Assembly (NCBI GenBank): GCA_002320815.1
Contig: DCLA01000019.1
Span: 1-64,000, forward strand
DNA: 64,000 nt
Direction of reading: 5' to 3'
Source of the DNA: Myxococcales bacterium UBA1660
GTDB taxonomy: Bacteria; Myxococcota_A; Polyangia; Polyangiales; Houyiibacteriaceae
Part shown: positions 43,900 through 52,872 of the stretch, piece after piece
Layout of the letters: every line of letters starts with the position of its first letter
Numbering within the stretch: position 1 is the stretch's first letter
Translations under genes and position numbers: made by a program
The notes under the pieces: model-generated
The model's database searches: none
The model's input: only the letters and a program-made list of their open reading frames with translations
Told to the model about the DNA's origin: nothing

Positions 43900-45047
43900 G
43901 AGCGCTCTCCCGCGGCGCCGGCCAGCGTGGCCGCCATCCGAGTGCCGCGCGGGAGCCGCTCGGCGACGAGGGCCCCTTCGTGCTTCTCCACGATCCGCAT
44001 GCAGAGGGCCAGTCCCAAACCGGAGCCGTTGTCCCGGGCCGTCGCCAGCGGCTCGAAGAGCCAGTTCTCGGCGCCCTCGGGGAGCCCATCGCCGTCGTCG
44101 TCCACGGTGAGGACCAGCGCCAGGTCGTCCATGCGGCTCGTGACCCGCACCCGCTCCGCTCCGGCCTGGACCGAGTTCTGCAGCAGGTTCACCAGGAGCT
44201 GCCGCACTTGAGCCGGGTCGACGAAGACCTCGTCCCGGTCGAGGGCGCTCGTCAGCTCCACCTTCTCGGTGTGGCGGATCGAGCCCCAGGCGTCGGCGAT
44301 CAATCGACTCAGGGAGACCTTGGAGCGCTGCGGCGGCCGGTCCCGCACCATGGACAAGAGGTTGGAGATGATGGTGTCGGCGACCTTCACCTGCCCCCCG
44401 ATGCGGTCCAGGTGCTTGGCGATCCTCGGGTCCTCGGGGACCCGCCGGCGGAGCAGGGCCAGGGAGGAGTCGATCACCGCCAAGGGGTTGCGGAGCTCGT
44501 GGCCGATGGTGGCGGCGATCTGCCCGATGGTGGCCAGCCGCTCGCCGTTGCGAGCCCGGCGCACGAACGCCTCTTGGTAGGTCTCGACCATCACCGCGAG
44601 CTCCAGGTCGAGGAGCTTCGCCAAGGCGATGCGGGTGTCGTCGACCACGGTGGCGTTCCATTGGCGATCGGCCCCCGCGGCCACCAGCACGCCGTCGAGC
44701 TCACTGCGGAGCAGCCCCATCATCGAGACCATGTAGCGCTGGTCCAACCCGATGCGCACGTGCGTGCGCCCGATGCGAGCCCGACTCTTCCAGTAGTCGG
44801 CGTCGTAGCGCCCGGAGAAGAGGCCCCGCAGCCAGCCCCCGAGGTGGACCTTCTGCCGCTCGATCTGCGCCGCGTCGGCGAAGAGCGCCCGGAGCCCGGC
44901 GTTCGCCGAGAGGACCTCGTAGAAGTGATCGATCACCGGCTGGATGCGCGGCGTGACGGCCTCGGCCGCGGCGGCGAGGAGGGCGACCTCGGCGTCGCCG
45001 AAGCCCAGATCGATGGCGAGCTCGCGAGGGATGTCTTCGGCCTTCAT
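43896..45047 (-). CDS. Globin-coupled histidine kinase (putative oxygen sensor)
   Basis: 383 aa. Residues about 1-160 form a protoglobin domain: 'VTPRIQPVIDHFYEVLSANAGLRALFA', 'QKVHLGGWLRGLFSGRYDADYWKSRARIGRTHVRIGLDQRYMVSMMGLLR'. His96 in 'RIGRTHVRIGL' is the expected proximal haem ligand of globin-coupled sensors. A HisKA helix follows with His183 (IGHELRNPLA), then HATPase_c with 'LQNSVQAG' and 'NGSGLGLAL'. No membrane helix. It should detect O2 (or NO/CO) and phosphorylate the receiver downstream. Embedded in an operon for the high-affinity cbb3 oxidase, the fit is functional as well as positional. Confidence 0.9.
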   Translation of the reverse strand: MKAEDIPRELAIDLGFGDAEVALLAAAAEAVTPRIQPVIDHFYEVLSANAGLRALFADAAQIERQKVHLGGWLRGLFSGRYDADYWKSRARIGRTHVRIGLDQRYMVSMMGLLRSELDGVLVAAGADRQWNATVVDDTRIALAKLLDLELAVMVETYQEAFVRRARNGERLATIGQIAATIGHELRNPLAVIDSSLALLRRRVPEDPRIAKHLDRIGGQVKVADTIISNLLSMVRDRPPQRSKVSLSRLIADAWGSIRHTEKVELTSALDRDEVFVDPAQVRQLLVNLLQNSVQAGAERVRVTSRMDDLALVLTVDDDGDGLPEGAENWLFEPLATARDNGSGLGLALCMRIVEKHEGALVAERLPRGTRMAATLAGAAGERS

Positions 45048-45478
45048 TCGGTGGGGAGCAGTACAGGCCCCCCGGTGAGCTCCGTCAAGGCCCGGAGCGC
45101 CTCCCGCGCCCGCCCCTGCTGGAGCGCCTCTACCAGCGCGAAGCGCGCGTCGAGCCCGAGCTCCCGCCAGCACGCGGGCTCGATGCCCAGCTCCGCCGGC
45201 GGACTCTCGTCGCGCCAGGGAGCGGCACCCGCGCCGACCTGCGCCGCGTCGGGGGAGAGGAACGTCCCGCAGAGCCAGCGCACGAGCGAGGCGTAGGACC
45301 TTCGCTCGACCGACCCGTCCGCCGGCATGTCCACCATGCGGCGTCGCGCGGCGAGGGGCAGCTCCCGCCACTGCTCCTCCCCGAGGCCGAGCCCCGACTC
45401 GGCGAGTTTGCGTCGCACGCACACGGGCATCGTCCGCAGGTTGCGAGCGCCCTCGTCCTCGATGGCCAGAAAACTCAT
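45044..45478 (-). CDS. Nitrate-reductase-associated-type protein
   Basis: 144 aa. The N-terminal half, 'NLRTMPVCVRRKLAESGLGLGEEQWRELPLAARRRMVDMPA', resembles the nitrate reductase associated family (I/M-P-x-x-V-R-x-K-L-x-x-x-G, W-x-x-L, then R). That family is better known from cyanobacteria and has no proven activity. The second half is short and helical. Start and stop both overlap neighbours (ATGA), so it is coupled to CcoG and the globin kinase. No nitrate reductase gene is present in the window. The family call comes from recognition and is moderate in strength. Confidence 0.6.
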   Translation of the reverse strand: MSFLAIEDEGARNLRTMPVCVRRKLAESGLGLGEEQWRELPLAARRRMVDMPADGSVERRSYASLVRWLCGTFLSPDAAQVGAGAAPWRDESPPAELGIEPACWRELGLDARFALVEALQQGRAREALRALTELTGGPVLLPTE

Positions 45479-46899
45479 CGCTCCCCCTCGGCCCCCCGGG
45501 GCCCCAAGAGCGGGGCGGTCAACACCCGCTCGTGCTCCTCTTCGAGCCCCTCGGCGCGAACCCGCACCGTCGCCTGGAGCTCCCCCATCTGCTCGACCGG
45601 AACCCGCGCGAGCAGCGGCACGTGGCGGTTCTCGCCGGCGTCCAGCCGCACCTCGGGCTGCGGGATCACCAGGGTCACCGGCTCGGTCCCGACGTCCTCC
45701 AGCCGGAAGGTGATCGGGTGATCCTCCTTGTTGACCAGGTGCACCTGCAGGGTGTTCTGCACCACTCCGTCGTTGACCACGAAGGGCGTGCCCCCCGGCG
45801 GGCGCAGGAGGTTGGCCTCGAAGGGCTCGTGGGTCCGCACGGCGAAGATCATCCCCAGCACCCACACCACGGAGACCGCCCCATAGAGCGCCAGGCGGCC
45901 GCGCATCGTGCGCGCCTTCCCGCCGGCGAGCTGGCGCGAGGAGTCGTAGCGCACGAGCCCCTCGGGACGCTTCACCTTGCGCATCACCTCGTCGCAGGCG
46001 TCCACGCAGGCGGCGCAGCCGATGCACTCCATCTGCAGGCCGTTGCGGATGTCGATGCCGGTCGGACAGACCGCGACGCAGCGGCCACAGTCGATGCAGT
46101 CGCCCTTCTCCTCGGTCGCGGCCTTGCGCTTCTTGCCCCGGGGCTCGCCCCGGCCGACGTCGTAGCCGATGACCATCGTGTCCTCGTCGGTCAGGGCCGA
46201 CTGCAGGCGCCCGTAGGGGCAGATGATCAGGCAGAGCTGCTCGCGGAACCACGCGAAGTTGAAGTAGAGCACCAGGGTCATGGCCATCGACCAGGCGAAG
46301 GCCACGGGGTGCGCCGCGGGGGACCCGTGCATCATCGTCCACAGCGAGGGCAGCGAGACGAAGTAGCTCAGGAAGACGTGCGCGATGCCGAAGGAGAGGA
46401 CCAGGAAGATCCCGTGCTTCAGGCCCTTGCGCCAGAGCTTGTCGAAGCTCATCGGCGCTTGGTTCCGCCGGATGCGCTCGTTGCGTGGACCCTCCAGGAA
46501 GCGCTCGACCTTGCGGTAGAGCCCCTCCAGGAAGACCGTCTGGGGGCAGGCGTACCCGCACCAGATGCGACCCCAGAGGGTCGTGACCACCACCAGGGCG
46601 AAGATGATCCCGAAGAGCAGCAGGAAGACCATCCAGAAGTCCTGCGCGTTGAAGGTCGCCCCGAAGAGGTGGAAGCGGCGATGGACGATGTCCAGGAAGA
46701 CCGCCGGGGCTCCCCCGATCTGGATGAAGGGGAGCGCGAGGTAGACCACGAGGAGAGCGGCGAAGACCACGTAGCGGACGTTCTGGAAGCGTCCGCGGAC
46801 GTCGGCCGGCTGCACGAAGTTCCGGGTGCCGTCCGAGTTGAGCGACCCCACCGGGGGCTCGTTCAAGACGGGGAGGCTCTTCTTGCCGCTCTCGCTCAT
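45475..46899 (-). CDS. ccoG: Cytochrome cbb3 oxidase assembly protein CcoG
   Basis: 474 aa. Polyferredoxin-type membrane protein: several helices, 'WCGYACPQTVFLEGLYRKVE', two [4Fe-4S] motifs CIDCGRCVAVCPTG and CIGCAACVDACDE, and a C-terminal periplasmic Ig-like domain ('VQVHLVNKEDHPITF' type, 370-465). The full FixG/RdxA/CcoG set is present. It is thought to reduce copper or aid metal insertion into cbb3 oxidase. It sits two bases after ccoP. Confidence 0.96.
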   Translation of the reverse strand: MSESGKKSLPVLNEPPVGSLNSDGTRNFVQPADVRGRFQNVRYVVFAALLVVYLALPFIQIGGAPAVFLDIVHRRFHLFGATFNAQDFWMVFLLLFGIIFALVVVTTLWGRIWCGYACPQTVFLEGLYRKVERFLEGPRNERIRRNQAPMSFDKLWRKGLKHGIFLVLSFGIAHVFLSYFVSLPSLWTMMHGSPAAHPVAFAWSMAMTLVLYFNFAWFREQLCLIICPYGRLQSALTDEDTMVIGYDVGRGEPRGKKRKAATEEKGDCIDCGRCVAVCPTGIDIRNGLQMECIGCAACVDACDEVMRKVKRPEGLVRYDSSRQLAGGKARTMRGRLALYGAVSVVWVLGMIFAVRTHEPFEANLLRPPGGTPFVVNDGVVQNTLQVHLVNKEDHPITFRLEDVGTEPVTLVIPQPEVRLDAGENRHVPLLARVPVEQMGELQATVRVRAEGLEEEHERVLTAPLLGPRGAEGER

Positions 46900-46901
46900 G
46901 G

Positions 46902-47669
46902 CTACTGCTCCGCGTTCTCGCCGATGGCTTCGGCGACGTCGTCGGGCGCGATGGGCTCGTCGCCCTCGAGCTCGTCGAGCGCGGCCTCGGCGCCCGCCTC
47001 GTCGAGGGCACCGGCGCCCTCGGCGGTGTCCACCGCGTCCTCGGCGTGCTCGGGCTCGATGGGCTCGTCGCCCTCGCCCTCGAGGGTCGCGGCGTCGGCA
47101 CCCTCGCCGGTGCCGCCCCCGGTCCAGAGATCCCCCTGCGGCTCCTTGCCGGGGATGTTGGTGTCCCGGAGGCTCAGCACGTAGGCCGCGAGCCGCTGCA
47201 CCGCGGGCGCGCCGAGGGTGGCCCCCCAGGCGGGCATGCCGCTGTCGAGCACGCCCTCGGTGATGGTCCGGTGGATGTCCAGCGGGCTGCCGCCGTGGAT
47301 CCAGTAGCCGTCGGTGAGGTTGGGTCCGATGTTCCCCTCCGCCCGGTCCGCGTGACAGACCACGCAGTTGGACACGAAGAGGGTGCGGCCCTCACCTACG
47401 GCGTCCGGGTCGGCGACCAGCGCGGTGAGTAGCTCCTCGGAGACGTCGCCGCCGGCGGAGCGCTCCTGGAGCTCCTTGGCGTAGGCCTCCATCGGCAGCG
47501 GCATCACGTCGAGCTCGTGGTAGGCGATCCAGTAGAAGACCGCGAAGCCGATGGCCAGGTAGAAGGTCCAGAGCCACCAGAGGGGCAGCTGGTTGTCCGC
47601 CTCTTCGATGCCGTCGTAGACGTGGACGATCTCACCCTGGATCGGGTCGTGTCGATTGGTCTCAGCCAC
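46902..47669 (-). CDS. ccoP: cbb3 oxidase subunit CcoP, monohaem form with acidic tail
   Basis: 255 aa. An N-terminal helix (30-50) comes after 'DGIEEADNQLPLWWLWTFY', the usual CcoP opening. One cytochrome c domain follows, with CVVCH at 102-106 and axial Met145 (GMPAWG). Typical CcoP has two haems; only one CxxCH is visible here. The last 75 residues are Asp/Glu/Ala-rich and contain no second haem site. It therefore looks like a reduced or diverged electron-entry subunit. It overlaps the small ccoQ gene by 8 bases and is in order after it. Confidence 0.9.
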   Translation of the reverse strand: MAETNRHDPIQGEIVHVYDGIEEADNQLPLWWLWTFYLAIGFAVFYWIAYHELDVMPLPMEAYAKELQERSAGGDVSEELLTALVADPDAVGEGRTLFVSNCVVCHADRAEGNIGPNLTDGYWIHGGSPLDIHRTITEGVLDSGMPAWGATLGAPAVQRLAAYVLSLRDTNIPGKEPQGDLWTGGGTGEGADAATLEGEGDEPIEPEHAEDAVDTAEGAGALDEAGAEAALDELEGDEPIAPDDVAEAIGENAEQ

Positions 47670-47850
47670 GGGGGGCCTCCTGGTCGCCCTGGAGGGCGAG
47701 CTGGGCGTGGTCGTGGACCTCTCCGCGATCCATGCGCGCGGCCCGGACGGCCAGCGCCACGAAGACCACGGCGAAGAGGACCAACGCCACTACGGGTAGA
47801 ATCAAGATCGGGCTGGCGCCGAAGAACTCTCTCGCCATGAAGCCGGTCAC
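47662..47850 (-). CDS. ccoQ: cbb3 oxidase small subunit CcoQ-like
   Basis: 62 aa with one membrane helix (about 14-37: 'ILILPVVALVLFAVVFVALAV') and a basic plus acidic tail. The position between ccoNO and ccoP is that of CcoQ, which stabilises the complex. CcoQ sequences are poorly conserved, so the call rests on position, size and topology. The ATG overlaps the upstream stop. Confidence 0.72.
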   Translation of the reverse strand: MTGFMAREFFGASPILILPVVALVLFAVVFVALAVRAARMDRGEVHDHAQLALQGDQEAPRG

Positions 47851-50300
47851 TGCTCGCCTCCGTTCTCGGTCTCGGTCTCGGTCTCGGCCGCGGCGGAGAC
47901 GTCTTCCGCCGGCGCGGCCGGAGCGGTCGGGCGGTTGCCCAATCGCTGCAGGTAGCTGATGAGCGCGACGAGCTCGCTGTCGACGCGGAGGTCGCAGCCG
48001 CTGCTCATCTCGCCCTCACAGGTCTGGATGCCCGCGTCCTCCGCCAGGTCGGCGGCGATGGTGCGGGCCTGGGCCCAGGCGGTCTCGCCGGCGGTGGCGA
48101 TCTCGTCGGCCTCGTAGGGGACGCCCACGGTGCGCATGGCGCGCATCTTCACGTCCACCCCGTCCAGGTCGACCGCGGCCGAGGCCATGGGCGCGTAGAC
48201 GGGCATGTTGGAGCCGGGGGTCACGTCCCGGGCGTCCAGCATGTGCCGGTAGTGCCAGGTGTTGGAGTACTTGCCCCCCACCCGCGCGAGGTCCGGACCG
48301 ATGCGGCGGGAGCCCCACTGGAACGGATGGTCGTAGATGGACCGCTCCGCCTCGGAGACGGCGCCGTAGCGGGCGGTCTCCCAGGTGAAGGGGCGGATCA
48401 TCTGGCTGTGGCAGGTGTAGCAACCCTCCTGGATGTAGACGTCCCGCCCCTCGAGCTCGAGGGGGGTGTAGGGGACCTCCTGGGTGCTGCTGAGCTGCTC
48501 GGGGCTCGCGAGGACGGTCGGCAGGATCTCGGCCACGCCACCGATGAGGATCGCGATGATGGTGATGACCGTGAAGATCATCGCGCGGCCCTCGAGCAGG
48601 TGGTGCCAAGCGGGCTGGCCACTCTGCCGGGAGAGCTGCCAGACGATGAGGCCACCGAAGATGATGCACCCACCGATGACGATGAAGACGATGCTGGCGA
48701 CGCCCTTGGTGACGGCGACCAACCCGATGACGATCATCGCCACCAGCGCGACCATCAGCGGCGGTGCGAAGACGATGTCCTTCCAGTTCAGCTCGGGCTT
48801 GGCCGGCACGGCCTTCTTGGGCACCTCGATGACGGTCTCCACCGGCTTACCGGAGCGAGCGGTCACGATGAGGTTCCAGGCCATCAGCACGAAGCCGAGG
48901 AGGTAGACCGAGCCGCCGATGAGGCGGGCCCAGTAGAGGGGCCGGATGGCCAGGTAGGTCTCGACGAACTGCGGGTACATCAGACCGCCGCCCTCGTTCT
49001 CCGCGCGCCACATCAACCCCTGGGTGATGCCGGCCACGTACATCGAGACCATGTAGGTCAGGATGCCGAGGGTGCCGATCCAGAAGTGCGCGTTGGCGGC
49101 CTTGGTCGAGTGGAGCTCACGGCCGTAGAGCTTCGGGATCAGGTAGTAGAACATGCCGGCGGCCATGAAGCCGTTCCAGCCGAGGCCGCCGCCATGGACG
49201 TGGCCGATGATCCAGTCGGTGTAGTGGGCCAGACCGCTGACGCTCTTGATGGAGAGCAGCGGGCCCTCGAAGGTCGCCATGCCGTAGGCGGTGACGCCGA
49301 CCGCGAAGAACTTCAGGACCGGGTCCTGGCGGAGCTTGTCCCACGCGCCGCGCAGGGTGAGCAGGCCGTTGAGCATGCCGCCCCAGCTCGGCGCCCAGAG
49401 CATGAGCGAGAAGATCATGCCCAGGGTCTGCGCCCAGTCGGGCAGCGCCGTGTAGAGCAGGTGGTGCGGGCCGGCCCAGATGTAGATGAAGACCAGCGAC
49501 CAGAAGTGGATGATGGACAGCCGGTAGGAGAAGACCGGGCGGTCGGCGGCCTTGGGCAGGTAGTAGTACATGATGCCCAGGACCGGCGTGGTCAGGAAGA
49601 AGGCGACGGCGTTGTGGCCGTACCACCACTGCACCAGCGCGTCCTGGACGCCGCCGAAGACCGAGTAGCTCTTCAGCCCCGCGACGGGGATCGCCAGGTT
49701 GTTCACCACGTAGAGCACCGTGATGGTCACGATGGTCGCGATGTAGAACCACAGGGCGACGTAGAGGTGCTTCTCGCGGCGCTTCTTCAGGGTGAGGAAG
49801 AAGTTGGCGGCGAAGACGAGCCAGATGACCGCGACGGCGATGTCGATGGGCCACTCGAGCTCGGCGTACTCCTTGGCCTGGGTGAAGCCCAGGGGGAGCG
49901 TGATGGCCGCCGAGGCGATGATGGCCTGCCAACCCCAGAAGTGGATCTTGCTGAGGGTGTCGCTGCCCATCCGCGCCTTGCAGAGGCGTTGGGTCGAGTA
50001 ATAGACGCCGGCGAAGATCATGTTGCCGACGAACGCGAAGATGACCGCGTTGGTGTGCAAGGGGCGCAGGCGCCCGAAGGTGAGGTAGGGCCCGACGTTC
50101 GCCGGATGGAAGGCGAGCTGGAGGGCCACGAGGGCGCCGACCGTCATCCCGACGATGCCGAAGACGATCGAGGCCCAGATGAACCAGCGGACGACGGTGT
50201 CGTCGTAGACGACCCGTTCGGTGTCACCGCTGCGTACGGCCGGGGGGTTGGCGGAGGAGTCGACGACTTCGTCCGCGGAGAATGAAGCGCTGCTGGACAT
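47847..50300 (-). CDS. ccoNO: cbb3 oxidase CcoN-CcoO fusion
   Basis: 817 aa. Residues about 35-490 are the catalytic subunit I with twelve or so helices: His82 (LRPLHTN), CuB ligands His229 (WYGHN) and His279/His280 (AGPHH), and haem ligands His367 and His369 (IIGHVHGG). A linker with two extra hydrophobic helices (about 515-560) and one more (about 573-595) then leads into the CcoO cytochrome c domain with CYTCH at 627-631 and axial Met699 (GSNMPVY). Usually these are two proteins. There is no stop between them, so electron transfer parts are in one chain. The tail after 790 is Glu/Thr/Ala-rich. Confidence 0.96.
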   Translation of the reverse strand: MSSSASFSADEVVDSSANPPAVRSGDTERVVYDDTVVRWFIWASIVFGIVGMTVGALVALQLAFHPANVGPYLTFGRLRPLHTNAVIFAFVGNMIFAGVYYSTQRLCKARMGSDTLSKIHFWGWQAIIASAAITLPLGFTQAKEYAELEWPIDIAVAVIWLVFAANFFLTLKKRREKHLYVALWFYIATIVTITVLYVVNNLAIPVAGLKSYSVFGGVQDALVQWWYGHNAVAFFLTTPVLGIMYYYLPKAADRPVFSYRLSIIHFWSLVFIYIWAGPHHLLYTALPDWAQTLGMIFSLMLWAPSWGGMLNGLLTLRGAWDKLRQDPVLKFFAVGVTAYGMATFEGPLLSIKSVSGLAHYTDWIIGHVHGGGLGWNGFMAAGMFYYLIPKLYGRELHSTKAANAHFWIGTLGILTYMVSMYVAGITQGLMWRAENEGGGLMYPQFVETYLAIRPLYWARLIGGSVYLLGFVLMAWNLIVTARSGKPVETVIEVPKKAVPAKPELNWKDIVFAPPLMVALVAMIVIGLVAVTKGVASIVFIVIGGCIIFGGLIVWQLSRQSGQPAWHHLLEGRAMIFTVITIIAILIGGVAEILPTVLASPEQLSSTQEVPYTPLELEGRDVYIQEGCYTCHSQMIRPFTWETARYGAVSEAERSIYDHPFQWGSRRIGPDLARVGGKYSNTWHYRHMLDARDVTPGSNMPVYAPMASAAVDLDGVDVKMRAMRTVGVPYEADEIATAGETAWAQARTIAADLAEDAGIQTCEGEMSSGCDLRVDSELVALISYLQRLGNRPTAPAAPAEDVSAAAETETETENGGEQ

Positions 50301-50302
50301 GG

Positions 50303-50554
50303 TCAGCCCCGCGCCTTTCCATCATTCGTGCCAACCCGGGGACCCCGAGAAACGGGCGCCTTCGCGACGCCACGGGGCGCACCGGTTGCGCGCAGCGCGG
50401 GCGACGGCGAAGGACCTGCGTCGCCGCGCAAGGGAAGGAGCGCGAGGTGCTCCGAGTGGTCGAAGGTCCGCTGCCGGACCGTCCAAGCGAAGAGGCCCAC
50501 CGCGAGCGCGACGAGGATCGCGCTCACGAAGGCGAGGAGGACGATGACGATCAT
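50303..50554 (-). CDS. ccoS: cbb3 oxidase maturation protein CcoS
   Basis: 83 aa: an N-terminal membrane helix ('VIVLLAFVSAILVALAVGLFAWTVR') followed by 'QRTFDHSEHLALLPL', which fits the CcoS motif (small helix, W, then D-D-x-x or similar). The Arg/Pro-rich tail (about 45-83) is longer than usual. CcoS is required for cofactor insertion into cbb3 oxidase. The start overlaps the end of the copper ATPase gene and the stop is two bases before ccoNO. Confidence 0.85.
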   Translation of the reverse strand: MIVIVLLAFVSAILVALAVGLFAWTVRQRTFDHSEHLALLPLRGDAGPSPSPALRATGAPRGVAKAPVSRGPRVGTNDGKARG

Positions 50555-52872
50555 GAGAGAGCTACTGCTTCCGATGCGGGCGCAGCCCATGCGTCGCTCC
50601 GTTCGGAGCGCGCACGGCTTGCGCGTGGGGCCAGCCGCCAGCCGACGAAGGCCAGCGAGGTGAGCGAGCTGAGGGGCATCACCAGCGCCGCGAGCCAGGG
50701 CGACATGAGCCCGGCGGCGGCGAGCGCGATGGCCCCGAGGTTGTAGACCAGCGCGTAGGCGTAGACGGCGCGCAGCACGCGCCGGAGCTCGGCGGCCGTC
50801 GCCATCAGGGCGCTGAGGGGTGCCAGGCCCACGGAGGTCACGAAGAAGTCCGTGCGCGCGGCCATGAAGGGGCGGTCGAGGGCCGCGCAGCCGCTGACCC
50901 CGGCGGCGGCCGCGGCCGGCGCGTCGTTGAGCCCGTCGCCGACGAAGAGGACGAGCTCGGGGTCGTGGGCGCGGAGCCACTGGGCCTTGGCGTCCGGGGT
51001 GAGCTCCCCGTGGGCCTCGGCGATGCCCAGGGACGCCGCGAGGGCCTCGACGCGCGCGCTCCGGTCCCCGCTGAGGACGACGACCTGCACGCCCGCGCTG
51101 CGGAGTCGCTCGAGCTCTTCGGCGGCGGCGAGGCGCGGCCGCTCGCCGACCGGGAGGTCGACGATGTGGCCCCGGCCGTCGTCGAAGACCAGGTCGGCGT
51201 CGGTCGCGCGCTCGAGCCAGGCCGGCGAGCCGAGCCGCGCGCCGGCCCACTGCATGCCTCGCCCGACGAGCTCCTCGGGGCGAGCCGCGGGATCCGGCCC
51301 CACGCCGCGAGCGGCCAGCGCCGCCATGACGGCGCGCGCCTTCGGGTGGTTGCTGGCGGCGGCGAGGGTCGCGAGGCGCGCGCGCGCCTCGGGCGGCAGC
51401 GAGTCGAGGGCTTCGGGGTGCTCCAGCCACGCGGCGCCATCGGTGAGGGTGCCCGTCTTGTCCAGGGCCACCCGCCGGATGGTCAGAGCGCGGTCGAAGA
51501 GGTCCGGGGCCTGCACGAAGAGCCCTCGAGCGCGCAGCCGGGCCGCGGCGAGCTCGTAGGCCATCGGGGCCGCGAGGCCGAAGGCGCAGGGACACGAGAC
51601 CACCAGGATGGCCGTGGCCACCTCGAGCGCGGCCCCGGGGCCGCCGAAGATCGCCCAGAGCGTGCCGGCGGTGGTGGCCGCGACCAGCACGAGCACGACC
51701 AGCGCGATCGAGGCCCGGGCCCAGAAGGGACTCGCCTTGCGGTCGTGGACCGGCCGGGTGAGCAGCCGAGACAGCGCCGAACTCTCGTAGCTCTCGCGCG
51801 CCTCGGCCGCGACCGCGCGCGCGCCGACGTGGAAGGCGCCGGCGGGGACCAGGTCGCCCGCCGCGAAGGCGCGCGGCTCCGGCTCTCCGTCGATCCAGTC
51901 GAGCCGGAAGACCGAACCCTCCTCCAGGACCGCGGCGGCGGGGACCAGGGCGCCCTGCTCCAGGAGCAGGCGGTCCCCCTCGCGGACCTCCCGGACCCCG
52001 ACCGACCGATGGGTGTCCCCGTCGAGGCGTCGCACCCGGAGGTGATCCGCGCCGTCGAAGGCGGCGGCGCGGGCCCGGTCCCGGGCGAGGGCCCGCTCGC
52101 GGAGCCAGCGGCCGCCGAGCATCAGGGCCACGAAGATGGCCAGGGTGTCGGCGTAGCGCGGCTCCCCGCGGACGAAGTACGAGAAGAGCGCCCCCGCGAA
52201 GGCCAGGAGGATCCCGAGGGCGATGGGCAGGTCGAGGCTGATCTGACCGCGGCGCACCGCGTGCCACGCGCGAGCGATGAAGTACGAGCCGCCCACGAGG
52301 ACCGAGAGCGTCGCCGCCGCCAAGCCGAGCTGTGCGAAGAAGGCGTGCACCGGCCCGCCATCGAGGCCGAGGTAGGTCGCCAGGGCGTACATCATCCCGT
52401 TGCCCGCCAAGGCGGTGCAGATGCCCACCCGCAGCAGCAGCCCGTCGGAGGTGGCCCCCTCGGCGCCGGCGGGCTGCAGCCGGTACCCGAAGCGCTCCAG
52501 GTCCTCGACGAAGCCCCGCACGTCGTCGCCGGCCGCCGGCCGCAGGTGGGCCCGACCGAGGGCCGCGCTCACCTCCAGCTCACCGACGCCGTGGCGGCCG
52601 TAGAGGGACTCCACCAGCCACACGCACGCGGCGCAGTGGATACCCTGCACGTCCAAGTCGATGGCCTGGCCGGGCTCGAGGGCGTCGAGCCACTGGGCGC
52701 TGGCCAGCGCCGGCGCGTGTTCGTCGACGGCGACGCCGGGGCCGGAGCGGAGCTCGTAGTAGCGGCCGAGCCCCTCGTCGTGCATCAGGGCGTACACCCG
52801 CTCGCAGCCGCCACAGCAGAACTCGGCCTGACCGGGTCCGAGAGGCAGATCGCAATGGCGGCAGCGGGTCAT
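50551..52872 (-). CDS. ccoI: Copper-transporting P-type ATPase for cbb3 oxidase (CcoI/FixI)
   Basis: 773 aa. N-terminal Cys cluster (CRHC and FCCGGC, within residues 4-23), metal-binding domain with GIHCAACVW (Cys80/Cys83), about eight membrane helices, the CPC ion site (VSCPCAFG), phosphorylation motif DKTGTLTDG, the HP motif (NHPKA) and GDGLNDAPA. All expected for a Cu+ exporting P1B ATPase that supplies copper to the oxidase active site. The extended N-terminal Cys motif is typical of CcoI rather than CopA. Both ends overlap neighbouring genes. Confidence 0.96.
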   Translation of the reverse strand: MTRCRHCDLPLGPGQAEFCCGGCERVYALMHDEGLGRYYELRSGPGVAVDEHAPALASAQWLDALEPGQAIDLDVQGIHCAACVWLVESLYGRHGVGELEVSAALGRAHLRPAAGDDVRGFVEDLERFGYRLQPAGAEGATSDGLLLRVGICTALAGNGMMYALATYLGLDGGPVHAFFAQLGLAAATLSVLVGGSYFIARAWHAVRRGQISLDLPIALGILLAFAGALFSYFVRGEPRYADTLAIFVALMLGGRWLRERALARDRARAAAFDGADHLRVRRLDGDTHRSVGVREVREGDRLLLEQGALVPAAAVLEEGSVFRLDWIDGEPEPRAFAAGDLVPAGAFHVGARAVAAEARESYESSALSRLLTRPVHDRKASPFWARASIALVVLVLVAATTAGTLWAIFGGPGAALEVATAILVVSCPCAFGLAAPMAYELAAARLRARGLFVQAPDLFDRALTIRRVALDKTGTLTDGAAWLEHPEALDSLPPEARARLATLAAASNHPKARAVMAALAARGVGPDPAARPEELVGRGMQWAGARLGSPAWLERATDADLVFDDGRGHIVDLPVGERPRLAAAEELERLRSAGVQVVVLSGDRSARVEALAASLGIAEAHGELTPDAKAQWLRAHDPELVLFVGDGLNDAPAAAAAGVSGCAALDRPFMAARTDFFVTSVGLAPLSALMATAAELRRVLRAVYAYALVYNLGAIALAAAGLMSPWLAALVMPLSSLTSLAFVGWRLAPRASRARSERSDAWAAPASEAVALS

